Shown here piece by piece: positions 10,566 through 22,215 of a DNA stretch of 64,000 bases (the stretch's first letter is position 1; every line of letters starts with the position of its first letter). Location: positions 138,627 through 202,626 of the forward strand of contig WTPW01001120.1 in the NCBI GenBank assembly GCA_009809945.1. Reading direction: 5' to 3'. The DNA is from Gigaspora margarita. Its lineage: Eukaryota; Glomeromycota; Glomeromycetes; Diversisporales; Gigasporaceae. The notes under the pieces were generated by a model, which saw only the letters and a program-made list of their open reading frames with translations, was not told the DNA's origin and did not search any database. The translations under genes were made by a program, and so were the position numbers.

Positions 10566-12500
10566 AGAGGTTTCTTATTTCTAAAAAAATTATGCACAAT
10601 TTCAGAAACTTAAATTTTATCAGACAACCATTTTTCCGATTGCCAAATTGATTATATTGACTATGTTAACTATGTTCAATATATAACAAACATGTTACAT
10701 TAACTAGTTTTACTAAATCCAAAATGTATCTAATCTACCATGTGCGAAAAATTTATTCCTATTAAAATTTCGAGTTTGATTTTATCAATAGTCTCAACCT
10801 GGCATTTTTAAAATAAGATACTTTTGACATCAAAAGAAAAAAGCAGAGATAGCATAAAAATATGAAATAACTAAAAATTTGTTATATAAATATAGTGTAA
10901 GATACAAATATTAGAATAGAATTGTAGAAGCTAAAATAATCGGCTATGATATTAGATAGAAGCAAATCAATCTACAGTTACACATATAATCTAAATATTA
11001 TTGTTATATTTGAATTTGTTTATTATATTAGAAATTTAACTTATATACTTACATGTAAGTTACATGTTTATAACTTATCTTACATTGAAAATTAAAAATT
11101 TCTATAAATTTAAAACCCTATTCACTGCTTGTCTAAACCAGTCTTCCTTATGAAATGTGAAAAAGACAAATATGCAGTTAATGTTTTACTTAACAATTGA
11201 AGGATATAATTTCTGAATTAATAGTTATTATATAAATCTATAACTCTTTGGGTGATTGTGAAGCAGTACAAAACTTATCTAAGTTGTATTATTTATAATA
11301 GAGTTATTAATACTACTAAGTCCTTTTGTGGCCTTTACTATATAACTTAGAGGAATTATTTAAATTTTAGCTTAAATTAAGTTTAATTTAGACTAAAATT
11401 GAAATAACCTCTGCAAATTTATATAGTATTTATAATAGAATTTAATTATTAGTTGCAATTGCCTTAAGTCTAATTATTTCTGAAATCAATATACTTACTA
11501 TATTCCAAATATTTCATATACTATATAAATGCATAATATATTGTATATACTATAATATGTAATTCAGTAATTATAATAACAATCATAGTTTGTAAGTAAA
11601 TAATTTTCCTGTTTCTGGTTTTGATGCAACTGCATTGTGTAGCTATTTTATTTTATAATAAGAAGTTATTTATATATTGCACAGTGTGCTAATCTTATTT
11701 ATCACTCAACCAATCAAATTTCAGAATCAGGTGTAATATAAAAAATACAAAAAACTTAAAACAAAATTTTGTATTGAAAACAATTCTTCATATTCTAACA
11801 AAAAAAATTTATTGCAAAATTTTGATATAAACTATGCCTCACTCTAACCCAAAACAAACTTACCCTAATACTAATTAAAATAAAGTAAACTGTTTTATTT
11901 TTTATTGTTTTGATCTTATATTGCACCTATTCTTATTAAGTATGATATATAATTGTATTGCATAGTGCAATACATACATGTTTTCTTATTATAAAAATAA
12001 AAAAATCTATTTTAACAGAATTTTAGCTTAGACTAAAAGCAACAAATTTGTAAGACAGTTTTTTGAAAGTTATTTGTTTTTAAATTATAAACATTTTTAG
12101 ATTTTATATAAATAAAGTAGATATCTTTAGCTGTCCTGTACGGTATTAGTATTTATTTTCTTTTTTGAAATTTTCAAATTTTTACAATAGTTAGCTTTTG
12201 CCACATTAGCCAGCCAATCATATTACATTAGCTGACTTTAGCTGGCTAAGCCAACTTAGCTGTGGCTGCCTTAGCTCGTTTAAATCACTAGTTGCAATAC
12301 TTTAATTCAAAACTAAAAAAAAAAATCATTAAAAACAACTTGCCTGTTTTCTATTGACTTCACCACATATATTCTTTTGCATTTTTGTACTTTAAAGTTA
12401 TTAACAAAAAAAAAACAGGAAAATAAATTTCAACATTAATAAGTATTATTTACTAGTATTCTAAATTCAGAAATTACACATGTTATAAAGTATTATAGTA
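10566..12500. other. AT-rich intergenic stretch
   Basis: No gene supported. It includes one inverted-repeat element (11650-11998, listed separately). Near 12190-12280 there is a patch of repeated TTAGCTGGCTAAGCC-like words. The rest is AT-rich without recognised content. Confidence 0.5.
11650..11998. mobile_element. Inverted-repeat element (about 350 bp)
   Basis: Both ends carry TTTATAATAAGAA followed by a TATTGCAC motif in inverted orientation (left about 11651-11690, right about 11960-11998). Inside it, the sequence TTACACCTGAT on the minus strand followed by ATTTGATTGG resembles part of the Mutator-like element at 44130-44496. It is probably a MITE; no clean target duplication was read. 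Confidence 0.55.
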
Positions 12501-12502
12501 AA

Positions 12503-13321
12503 ATTCCCGAAAGCTAGTTCCCAGCCAGCTAATTTTCCCAACACTATATCCCAACAGAATGTTTCATCTACAGCACTTCTTGTTGACAGAATATTTCCTC
12601 AACATACCATGCTTTCTACAGCTTCCTTTACTGACATTTCATATTTTCAACAAGAAATTTCTCTGACATGACATATTTCTAATTTGACTTTTCTCTGACA
12701 CTAAGTTTTATTAAATGCACTTTTTCTGACAACCCATTTTACCAACAGTTTTTTGTTCACTTTTTATTCGCATGAATTCAATATGACAAGATAAGCTATT
12801 TATTTAATTTCTCATTTGCATTATAGTCTATAGTATAATAATAAGTTTCACGGCTAAAGCTGGAAATGACTATAGCTGGAAATTAGGGGCCTTGATTTAA
12901 AAATATAAACCCTACCAAAATCCACTTATACTCTCTTATTATTAAAACTAACCCTAAAAAAACCCCTAACGAAAGGCCCTAAAATTTTTGAAAATTTCAT
13001 ATTTAAATAATAAAAATTTCTGCTTCAGCCATTTCCAGCTTCAGCCACGACAATAAGTACTAACTTAATCATTTAATTTTTTTTTGTATTGAATCTAATG
13101 ATTATTTTTAAACGAAATTTCTAATCGGGGAAAGATCTTGTCGGAAAATATTCTTTATGAAATACATCATGTTAGTAAAATGTCTTTTCGAAAATATGTC
13201 TTGTCAAGGAAAGGGGATGTCAAAGACATGTCATGTTAGAGATATGTCTTGTCAAGAAACTATACTGTAGATGAAACATTCTGTCGGGAATATAGTGTCG
13301 GGGAACTAACTTTCGGGGAAT
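12503..13321. mobile_element. Foldback element with long terminal inverted repeats (about 820 bp)
   Basis: The left end ATTCCCGAAAGCTAGTTCCC pairs with the complement of the right end (GATTCCCCGAAAGTTAGTTC). The complementarity includes ACAGAATGTTTCATCTACAG and reaches about 100 bp inward. The arms contain repeated TGACAAGACATAT-like words. A second inverted-repeat element (12847-13051) sits in the middle. No transposase is encoded and the superfamily is uncertain. Confidence 0.75.
12847..13051. mobile_element. Nested MITE inside the 12.5-13.3 kb element
   Basis: Its ends pair as CACGGCTAAAGCTGGAAATG on the left and GTGGCTGAAGCTGGAAATGG as the complement of the right end. A 7-bp direct repeat AATAAGT flanks it (12840-12846 and 13052-13058), with a few bases of uncertainty at the exact edge. 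It encodes no protein. Confidence 0.65.
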
Positions 13322-13964
13322 CAAGCAACAATGGTTATGAAGTTATATGAAATACAGCTTTTATAGAAATATTAAAGTTTTAAAAAAATATGACTTTATT
13401 AGTTTAGAATAAGTTAACAAAATGCATATTGTTTTTCTAAGATACTTTATTAGATTCTGATTCCTTATTTTAAGAAATAAATTTAATAAAACCTATATTT
13501 ACATGTTAATACAGTAATAATTTAACTGAATATTGTTAAATATTTATTAAAGATTTATTTTCTATAAATGAATGCTTCAAACAGCTCACGCTCATTAGTG
13601 CAATTTATTGAAGTGATCCTTATAACGATTTTCTGCAAATTCGTACTGTAATTTTGGAAATGTTGATGATTATAGCTACACTTTTTCGACTTACATGATA
13701 ACTACAGTCAATTTTTTAAGTATCAAAGTATTCGATAAATTCATCGAAGAAAATGGTTAAAAATCTCTAAAACAAAAGAGATTGTTTGGATTTAGAATCG
13801 AGTATCGATAGAGTATCCTTTAATGAATAAATAAAATGCTATGACATTCACATCTACAAAGTGGGGGCGAATGTCGCCCATTTATATAATAAAATGTTTA
13901 TTAATGAAAATATGTGGCACCATTATTATTAATATCTCATATTATTAATGTTATTTATACCTCA

Positions 13965-14840
13965 ATTCATCGTATGGACGTTATAGAAGATGTGGTATTT
14001 TCGGTGCATCAGTTTCCCATGATAATTTGGGCAAGTGAGTAGGGATGGGTACGGTTACGGTTATAGCCGTTTGTGACCGGCTATTAGCCGTAACCGATTC
14101 TAGTCGGTCAGAGCGGCTTAGCTGACCGACTAAATTATAGCCGATGCCAGATTTCAAAACAGATCGACACGGATCAGCCCGATAAGCGGAAGATCCCGTA
14201 AATACTATACGTGATCGACTGTACACAAAATATGATTCTTTGTGTAACCGTAAATTTGTCGATCCTTATTTTCTTGCCTTAATCTCAATTATCTCAAGAA
14301 CCAACGAACCAATTTTGATGATCTAATCGCCATTAGAATCAGAAAGATCGGCTCTACAACTTTGGTTAAAGAATCAAAGAACCTTTGCATAGTAAAATAA
14401 TTGATCGACTATAGTCGGCTATTAGCCGGTATGACCGACCGCACTTAGCCGGTTATATGCCTATAGTCGATAATAACCGACCGAAACCGACCGTAACCGA
14501 CCGAACCCATCCCTACAAGTGAGTGAGATTAACTTTTGCAGTCCTTGATGACTCATCAATTGCGTAAAATTGAATAATCGGACATAATCTATCATTAATT
14601 TGAGAGAGAAGCTTTTGCAAATCAAAATGGTATTAACTTGCTTTGTTTGCGAATTCATTCGTAGCAACTTTTAATTGATCCTCACAGCGTTTCTCATCTC
14701 CCTTCAGCAGAAATGTACCTTTTACCAAAAAAAGCAAATCCGGACGCTCATACACATCGGTTGATCTTATTTGATCAAGATTAATTAGAGGTCTTAACCG
14801 AGTTACTCCTTGAAATATTCAAGACTTGTAAGCAGGAGAT
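13965..14840 (-). pseudogene. Decayed Crinkler-like coding remnant, copy 1, unit A
   Basis: The minus strand shows in-frame pieces: NLDQIRSTDVYERPDLLFL followed by VKGTFLLKGDEKRCEDQLKV (about 14790-14660), then QFYAIDESSRTAKVNL (about 14580-14530) and LSWETDAPKIPHLL (about 14026-13985). The order RPDLLFLVKG, GDEK, then an FYAIDESS motif recalls fungal Crinkler-type (CRN) proteins abundant in Rhizophagus; this is recognition by eye. Frames shift between pieces and the 476-bp hAT MITE at 14040-14515 splits the last two. No start codon or complete frame remains, so it is a remnant, not a working gene. Confidence 0.5.
14040..14515. mobile_element. hAT-type MITE (476 bp) with 8-bp target-site duplication
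   Basis: Ends are TAGGGATGGGTACGG and, inverted, TAGGGATGGGTTCGG, with subterminal CCGACCGTAACCGACC-like words. It is flanked by CAAGTGAG at 14032-14039 and 14516-14523. Segment copy 2 keeps the uninterrupted site at about 28012-28021 (GTGCAAGTGAGTGGAATTAA), proving the insertion and its exact borders. TAGGGATGGG ends are typical of hAT elements. No transposase. Confidence 0.95.
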
Positions 14841-15099
14841 CGATTGGCATGTGCAACATACGCACTATTTTTGAAATGTCTTTTTATATTGCAATTTAGA
14901 TGCCAATGAATGCCTTGCTAAATAACATTCACTAGAATAATATATATTTTTTTAATTGGAACAATGATGGATTCACTGTGTATTAATTGTACAAGAAAAA
15001 TCCATATTCAGATTATCAAAGTTTAGTAGCGCAATCAACAAGAATCAGAAATAGAAAGTGTTCCTTAAATACTTTTTTTATAGCACAAAAAGAAATAGC

Positions 15100-15765
15100 A
15101 AACCTACAGACAAATTTTTCAATTGATCCGCACTCAATTTTTCATCTCCTTCAGCAAAATAGTACCATTTATTCATTAAAGTAGATACGGTCGTTCGTAG
15201 CCCTTTGTTTATCCTGAATTTGATCAATATTAATCATCAGGTCTTCATTGAGATGCTCCAAAGATATCGATTGTCATGTGCATCATATTTTATGCACACT
15301 ATTTTTTGAACATTGGTATTGATTTTCATCATTTCAGATATAAATTTCCTCTCTTTCAATCTGCTGATACTGATAGTCTGCGCGCAAATGGTACTCTATC
15401 AATAAGCCTAACCATGAATTATAGGATTAAACATCAAGTCGGCAAACACCTTATACAATGACGACACCAATAACAACGCCGACGACATTTCGTTCCAAAC
15501 CAGTGTTAGAAATATCTTAGATAAATAAGTTAAGCGAATCCAATTAGTGAAATTAATGAATCAAATTTCTCTAATTAAAAAATTTCTTTGTAATTTATAA
15601 TTATCCTATCTAAAACAACAATACGAATAAACAAAATTTTTTAGGTTTTGTAAATAAAATTTCATACACCTTTTATTCGCTCAAAAGTTTCTTGGATGAC
15701 CCGTCAATTGCATATAATAGAATAATCGAATTTAAAGTAGCATAACCTATAATAAATTTAACGTC
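15100..15765 (-). pseudogene. Decayed Crinkler-like coding remnant, copy 1, unit B
   Basis: A second degenerate unit lies upstream of the first on the minus strand. GDVKFIIGYATLNSIILLYA followed by IDGSSKKLLSE is readable at about 15765-15675, and MINIDQIQDKQRATNDRIYF at about 15235-15170 matches the NLDQIRSTDVYER piece of unit A in position. Stops and shifts separate the pieces. The two units look like an old tandem pair of the same gene family. Confidence 0.45.
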
Positions 15766-15799
15766 ACCAGGTTTTGTAATTAATCAGTTTTCTAATTAA

Positions 15800-16850
15800 T
15801 CCGCACTCGATTTTTTTTGAGACGGACAAAAATATTTGTGATTCTGCCTACATATCTATAATTTGAAGAGATAACGAATGGGTTGTTTGTTTATTTCGCA
15901 AAACTGTAGGGACTTTTTTTACAAACAAGAGATCCGAATTTTTGACGTCAAACTAACAACAGGTATGGAATATGATTACACGAATGTTGAATGTGTCACC
16001 TGCTAATCAGCCAACCAAAACTTTATTCTTTTAAAGAAAAAATAACAAAATCGAAAGAAATTTAATTAAAATTATGTATAAATAATCAAGAATAAATGGT
16101 ATTACAAGTAGACAAATGTACCTTTATTAACTTAGATTATTTTTAACTATCTTACAAAGTTATAACCGTCGTTAATTATTCGATTCTATATATTCGATTC
16201 TTTATTTTTGGTTCTATATCTAAAAAACCCAAATAATTAATGATTATTTGCGATTATTCTATCAAAGAGAACTTATAATCTTTATGATGTTTCTTTACAC
16301 ATCGTATTACATATTGTTATACGTACTTTACTGGGTTCACAGAAGAGATAAGCTTCCGAATAAATAGTCAATTTTGTAGCGATCTAAAAATCGGGGCACT
16401 CGGGACGGTCTCTCCTGTTCGTCAAACTTGTAAGAAAAAAAATCTAACGTAGCGATTATTTATTTATTCTAAAAATTTACTATTCAAATTAACAAGCCAA
16501 TGATGCATTTCATTGTGATGAATCGTATGACTTTCATTTATTAAAAAATCAAGCATATGTAATCTTGCGATCCTAGTTTATACTCAGATATAAATAATTT
16601 TTGAGTGATGGTATCAAATGTACTTGGATCTTAATCTGGCGTATTATAAAGGTGGTGTTAAATGATTTTGCCGATTGAATCAGATTTATATGCATTAGTA
16701 TTTACGAAAAAATAATGCGAATCATTTGGTAGAAATAGTTATGGTTCGGCTATTTTTAAATTATCAATTTCTTAAGCTACAATCTTTGATAAAAAAAAAA
16801 TGAATATTCGGATAAACAATTATTTCACCTTTATTCTAATTTATTTGTAA
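15800..16850. other. Non-coding stretch 3' of F-box copy 1
   Basis: It is conserved in all three segment copies at the nucleotide level but has no supported frame. It is probably 3' flank of the minus-strand F-box gene plus decayed sequence. Confidence 0.4.
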
Positions 16851-16856
16851 CAGAAA

Positions 16857-18413
16857 TTATAGACCAACAACAACGTTGTAATATGGTACCAGTGCAACAT
16901 ATCCTTCCATTTCTTTTTTAAAGTTATCATTCAAGTCATACACACCCACATAATTCAAAGTTCTTTTTCGTATGCTGAATTCGATTAGTGCTTTAGCATT
17001 TTTCTCGTCATCAAGATGACTAATTATCAGTTTTTTTAAAGGTGCATTGCAATTATTGAGCAAAATATCAATATATGAATTTAAACGAGAATGCATTATG
17101 TCAAGATATTGCAATGTGGACGGTAATATTCCTGCAAATTGCATTACTTGTCTTCTCAGTTCCTCTTCTGTTATCTCATCTAATACGTATACCAAGTTAT
17201 GTAACGTGAAGAATTGAAGTTTTTGTAAATTGCCAATAAGTTCTTGAAATTGAGTGGAAAGCCCAAGATCCCTAATATAGAGAAATGTAATATTTGGGCA
17301 AAAAGACTTGATCGTTTCTAATAATAATGATTTTTCAAGTATATCTTCACCTTTCGCTTCAAGTTTTAATCGTTGTAGTAATGAGCCAAACTTTTTTATA
17401 CATTGTACTATATTCAATGTATCAAACCCCATATTTGTAGCTACTTTGAAAGTTTTGATTTTGTAAAAGTTTTTCTCTAATATTTTCGACAGTTCCGTAT
17501 TATTAGAAAATTTACAACCTCCCATATAAAGAGTTTCTAAATTTTCAAAATTCGTTAACACTTTGAACACCTCAGTAAATTTGCATCCATATATTCTAAC
17601 TTCTTGTAATGATTGTTTTTGACTTTTTAAAGCCGAAATGATACTAGGTAGATTTTCAGAAAATCCATATGCATCGAACATGTAGAATTGCTTAAGTTGC
17701 TTTTGCGCGTTAATAATGTAGATAAGTGAATGAAATAATTGTGGATCATAATAATCAGGAACTTCAATAATCAAAGTACTAAGTTTCGTAGCAGCTTTTC
17801 CCAAAATTTTTAATAATGTAGCGACACTTTCAATATTAAAATTTGATTTGAAACTAATTGAACTAATTGATAACTCTTGGAGACGTGATAAAAATTGCAT
17901 ATTTTGTTCTAACGAGCAACAGATCTCTGGTTGAATTTCATCAAGTACAGGAAAATCTAAATATAATTCTTGCAAAGTGGCTCCACTTTCGATAAATTTT
18001 TTAATTAACAATTTAATTATGGTAAATGTCAATAAATTGTAAAATGATTTTGGACATTGCTGGAAAATAAGCCATTCTTCAACCCTACATTTTAGAAGAT
18101 TTAAATCGAGAACCTTGAGAAAATTTGCATAATCAAATATCGTTTGGGGAAATTGTGTATTTATTTTACACGCTTTTAACATAAATTGTAAACCGATTTT
18201 TTCGTCCTTTCCAAGAGATGAAAGATATTCAGAGATGATTAATGGCTTTTGATAAAGTGTAAATGCGTCTAGCCAAAGAATAGGAATTGATATTTTGCAC
18301 CAATGTCGACTTACAAGTGCGCAAGAGTATAAGGAATTATATTCTTTATTTAGATTATTCAGAATATTTTCCATTAATTCGGGCATATCGCCCATTAACA
18401 TTTTTGATGCCAT
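16857..18413 (-). CDS. F-box/LRR-type protein (518 aa), copy 1
   Basis: Likely substrate-recognition subunit of an SCF-type ubiquitin ligase: the F-box binds Skp1, the repeat region binds targets, and the site of action is cytosol or nucleus. The F-box is at residues about 9-50, with MPELMENILNNLN, the CALVSRHWCKISIPILW core and the usual Leu, Val and Trp positions. The rest, about 100-510, is Leu-rich with repeat-like pieces such as FENLETLYMGGCKF, LQRLKLEAKG, LQYLDIMHSRL and LKKLIISHLDDE, fitting a degenerate LRR solenoid. There is no signal peptide or membrane segment. The start is the first ATG in a frame conserved with copy 2, with a TATA-like box about 50 bp upstream. A single uninterrupted exon. 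Substrate unknown; the family is hugely expanded in Rhizophagus. The closest relative in view is copy 2 at 30748-32319. Confidence 0.88.
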   Translation of the reverse strand: MASKMLMGDMPELMENILNNLNKEYNSLYSCALVSRHWCKISIPILWLDAFTLYQKPLIISEYLSSLGKDEKIGLQFMLKACKINTQFPQTIFDYANFLKVLDLNLLKCRVEEWLIFQQCPKSFYNLLTFTIIKLLIKKFIESGATLQELYLDFPVLDEIQPEICCSLEQNMQFLSRLQELSISSISFKSNFNIESVATLLKILGKAATKLSTLIIEVPDYYDPQLFHSLIYIINAQKQLKQFYMFDAYGFSENLPSIISALKSQKQSLQEVRIYGCKFTEVFKVLTNFENLETLYMGGCKFSNNTELSKILEKNFYKIKTFKVATNMGFDTLNIVQCIKKFGSLLQRLKLEAKGEDILEKSLLLETIKSFCPNITFLYIRDLGLSTQFQELIGNLQKLQFFTLHNLVYVLDEITEEELRRQVMQFAGILPSTLQYLDIMHSRLNSYIDILLNNCNAPLKKLIISHLDDEKNAKALIEFSIRKRTLNYVGVYDLNDNFKKEMEGYVALVPYYNVVVGL

Positions 18414-18454
18414 GAGTAGTTACTTTCGAATGAAAAAATTCGTTAGCAGTTAGT

Positions 18455-18500
18455 TGATTCTATAAATAGGCCTGTAATGTAACATGTGATCATGCGATTT
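18455..18500 (-). promoter_or_regulatory. TATA-like box and conserved upstream block, F-box copy 1
   Basis: On the minus strand CTATTTATAG lies at about 18470-18461, some 50 bp before the ATG. The adjacent block (plus-strand GGCCTGTAATGTAACATGTG, continuing GATCATGCGAT) is conserved upstream of copy 2 and recognisable at copy 3. Promoter role inferred from position and conservation. Confidence 0.55.
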
Positions 18501-19252
18501 CTAATATAATCAGTAGTCGATCAATCTTATTAAAGTTGACGCGACGGACGGACGTTACGTTTTTGATGTGTTTTGACAATGAAGAGTTCCTTCTTTGATG
18601 CTATGATAATCAATGTCAATAACGTAATTTGAAAATTTTTTGTTAGTCCGCACTCATGGCGCATGATTACAAGACTATTTTGATCAATAAACCTGCTATA
18701 TGATTAGTAATACAGTAACACAGACCACCGGACTTACATCAGTTCCCGATTCCTAGTTGATGTAGTGCTTAAATTTGACATATATATGAATATACTGTAT
18801 ATAGTAGCGCTGAAATTTTAAAATTATATATATAACAGTGCTAAATTATTAAAATTTATACATTGATTTAATAAAGCTTAAATTTTAAAGAGAGGCGATA
18901 TAAAAAAAAAAGAGAGACAAAATAATAATATAAAATTTTATTAATAATTATATATATACAAGTGCTGAATTTTAGTAAAATATATAGTATAAGAGCTGAA
19001 TTTTAATAAAATAGAGTGTTGAATTTTTTTAAATTTAATATAAAATTAAAGTGTTTTAAACTAAAATAACTTTTAAAAAAAGTTTTTTATAAAAAGACTC
19101 TCTATACCTATATTCTTTAGTGTTTAAAGAATATTATTATAGAAAATGTTTTTAAAAAATATTATTAGTCAAAAAGTTATTAAAATTTTAGTGCAAGCAA
19201 ATTATTTCATGATTTAATTAGATGTCCTGCACCATATATATTTTACAATTTA

Positions 19253-19828
19253 GGGTGCTCTCAAGTATCTCTTTCAATGTGATTTGCTAGTTATAGAGAT
19301 CATTGAATTATAATTTTAAGCTCTAAGTAAACTTGTTTGCACAAATACTACTATTAATTAGTGATGTTTGACGAAATTGATTTATTGTAGACGAAATTAA
19401 ACCTGACAGAATTGACAAAACTCTTGACGAAATTATTTTGAACTATAATTATTAGTGACAAAATTAATTTTGAATTAGAATGTTATTCTAAGGAGTATGC
19501 TGTTTAAGTTTATAGAAAATTTTCTTGGTGTTTATAGAAAATTTTTGGCACAATCACAAAATGACAAAACTATTCATCAAGTCAAAAATAATTTGTCAAG
19601 CATCTATACTATGAATTGAAGTAAGCCTTATGTAATTTTGCAAAAGTTCATTTTGCAAAATGTGGATATTAAATTTTAGCAAATCAATGCAACTCTATAA
19701 TAAAAAAAAGATGGCCTCTAATCATCTTATTTTTTGATCACAATAATGAACTTGCTTGACCAAATAAATTATTTTCACTAATTAAAAATTGTGCTCTGAC
19801 CTATTAATTTAGGTGATTAAGGGCACCC
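19253..19828. mobile_element. PIF/Harbinger-type MITE (576 bp), TTA target site
   Basis: Its ends are GGGTGCTCTCAA and, inverted, GGGTGCCCTTAA, with TTA on both sides (19250-19252 and 19829-19831). Segment copy 3 has the empty site (CACAATTTAGTCAATAGC, about 47202-47219), confirming borders and the 3-bp duplication. TTA duplication with G-rich ends fits PIF/Harbinger. The right part recurs at 52605-52726. No protein. Confidence 0.92.
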
Positions 19829-19845
19829 TTAGTCAATAACAAATA

Positions 19846-20185
19846 CAGTCAAAACTTCATAAATGCAATGTGTACAGACAATTCCAAAATATGCATTTAG
19901 GGAGATTTGCATTTAGGGAGAGCCAATTAAATTGCAGCTTTAAAAATTAGATTATCAAGTTTGTATAACTTTCTTTAAATACTGTGTAACTTACTTTAAA
20001 TACTAAACTTTGATTTTCTACATGCATTTAGGGAAAAAATTTGATATAGAAAATTTTTAAAAGAACATGCATTTACAAAATATAGAACATGCATTTAATA
20101 CTAATAATTTCTTACAGACAAGACAAAAATGTGCATTTAGAGTGATATTGCATTTATAAAGGTTGCATTTATAGAGGTCTAACTG
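19846..20185. mobile_element. TA-site MITE, CAGTC...GACTG family (340 bp), copy 1
   Basis: Starts CAGTCAAAACTTCATAAATG and ends GCATTTATAGAGGTCTAACTG, flanked by TA (19844-19845, 20186-20187). The empty site survives in segment copy 3 at about 47220-47230 (CAACTACAGAAATA). Internal GTGCATTTAGGGA words repeat. Ends and TA duplication fit pogo/Tc1-mariner. Same length as the copy at 37398-37737; a 174-bp relative is at 27451-27624. Confidence 0.92.
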
Positions 20186-20470
20186 TACAGAATTATGTTG
20201 CATTTACAAATAGCTAGTTATATTCAATATAATATATCTATTGCATATTATAGAAATTAGAAGGCTAATTTTATGAATTGTTACAATGTTATTGTGCTTA
20301 TTAAATGCACTTAAAATTGTGCTAGAAAAAATTATTGAATAAATTAGGATTTTTTTGAATTAAATTTTTTTTTAAAAAATATATAAAATTTTATAACAAA
20401 TTATGAAAGAAAACTAATTTTTAGTAAATTTACCATGAAATAAAATAAACAAATTGAAAATTTTGAATTT

Positions 20471-21340
20471 TAAGGTGAGGGTACCTATTTTCAGAAATTA
20501 TCTTATTTTCATAAATTATAATATTTCATAATATCTTATGATTCCATGATCCAATTTGGATAAGTTTGGTATTATTTGAATTTCTTACTAAGATGATTTA
20601 ATAGTACCAAAATTAACCAAATTAGATTACAATATCTTGAGATATAATATATATTTATTATTTTTTGAGATCAAATATATTTTCATAGAATTGTATATTT
20701 TATAATCCTGTAATCCAATTTGGTATTTTGGTATCATTCAAATTGTCTCACTGATATGTCTAATAGTGCTAAAATTATTCAAATTGGATTACAGAATTCT
20801 GAGATATAAGAAGTTTTCTATAATTAAATCTATTTCTATGAATTGTGTATTATATAACTCTATAATCCAATTTGAACAATTTTGGTATCATTTGAATCAT
20901 CTTAGTAAGATGATTTGAATAATACCAAATTGAATTACAAAGTCCCAAGATATATAGTCCATTGAAATAAAATTGATTTTTTATGTATATCTTACAATTA
21001 AGTAGCCAAGTTTATTAATAAAATCTTGTCCAATCTCTGTAAAAATTTTATATTATATGTAATTTAGTATAACAAATATATTACTTAGTAAACTTTGTTA
21101 AATTTATTTAACAAAAAATTATGTTAATTATATATCTGTGAAAATAGAACCATGACTTTAAATTCTCATAAATTATACAGGTTGTAACTTTTATTATTAA
21201 AAAATTTTTAGTATAAAAAATATAAAAAATTTTATAGTTAAATAATAAATTGATTATATATTTTATATATTAAATTTTACAAATAAATACAATCTTTTGA
21301 AAAACCTTTATATGTGACAAAAAAAATCTCTAGAAATAGG
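20471..21340. repeat. Array of short palindromic units, inserted in segment copy 1
   Basis: An insertion of about 870 bp relative to segment copy 3. It holds at least three palindromic units of about 110-150 bp (near 20515-20650, 20695-20810 and 20850-20965). Each has the plan: TCCAATTTGG, TTTGGTATTATTTGAA, a short centre near CTAAGATG, then the inverted complements AATAGTACCAAAATT and CCAAATTAGATTAC. The same unit plan recurs at about 36590-37000. Outer borders are approximate. Confidence 0.65.
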
Positions 21341-21410
21341 CATGATTATCTTATATTTTGCATAAAACATTAAAAATTTCATAGCATTATAAGATGTATT
21401 CTTATAAAAT

Positions 21411-22207
21411 CTAGAGAAAAACTTCTATAGTAAAAGTTCCAAAACAAAAACTTTAAACTTTTATTACACCAAAGTTTTTTTAATAATTTTTAAAAAATTT
21501 TATAATAAAGTTGATAAAACAGAACTAATATTATATTTTTTACTTGCTCACTAAAAGGCCAAGCCCTTTATAAAATTAGTATCTGGTCCACAATGTGGAT
21601 CAAATACAGTACTCCAACAAACAATATTTTATCTATTCAATTCTAGCTGAGTCTTGACCACTCTAGTAGGTTTAGGTCACAAATAAACTAAGCTTCTATT
21701 TTTGCATGCAATTTATATATATTTGTTCTTGTACAATTTAAGTTGTTTATATACTATATGTAACTGCTTATATAAATTATCCAATAAAAATAAAGCAAGG
21801 CCTCATCTTAAAAAAAAATTATATATTTTACTTAGAAAGTATATAGCTAAAATTAATAATTAAAGTTTTATTTAAAAAATTTAAAAATTTAAAATCTACA
21901 CAGGCAAATTTGTCTGCATTACAAATTAAGTAATAATAGATTTCTCATAATTTGAATAGGCAACAACAACAAAGATTTCTTGATTAAGGCAAGAGCAAAG
22001 GCATTAGTCCAGAGTACAATTAAGTGCTTAAGAATAAAGTCACTGATACAAAGTCAATAGCATATATAAATAATAGTTGTATCATTTTTAAAGTTTCTAA
22101 ACTAACTAAAAAATACTAAATTGTATATAGCAACCTCTGTTAAAGCTCACAAAGAATAAGCCAAATTGAGCATCTAAAGCAAGCAATAGTATATTACTAT
22201 ACAGAGG
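21411..22207. other. Non-coding stretch, possibly 5' part of the degraded LINE
   Basis: Composition changes near 21550 (CTCACTAAAAGGCCAAGCCC onwards) to a less AT-extreme, purine-rich sequence like that found after 24730, suggesting that both are one degenerate LINE split by the 2.5 kb element between them. No domain was recognisable in this part. Confidence 0.35.
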
Positions 22208-22215
22208 TCTAGAAG

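Larger units (their letters stand above)
13441..21410. repeat. Duplicated F-box segment, copy 1
   Basis: First of three direct copies of a segment that carries decayed Crinkler-like pieces followed by a minus-strand F-box gene. Homology to copy 2 starts near GATTCCTTATTTTAAGAAAT (13451; 27264 in copy 2). Homology to copy 3 continues past the gene to about 21410 (matching about 47500), interrupted in copy 1 by the insertions at 14040-14515, 19253-19828, 19846-20185 and about 20471-21340. Copy 1 lacks about 285 bp that copies 2 and 3 share upstream of the F-box 3' end. Confidence 0.85.

Noticed and set aside
13981-14226. 81-codon minus-strand frame as a gene
   Set aside because: Mostly the hAT MITE terminal sequence fused by chance to a decayed coding remnant.
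14461-14667. 68-codon minus-strand frame
   Set aside because: A different frame from the Crinkler-like pieces and overlapping the hAT MITE end.
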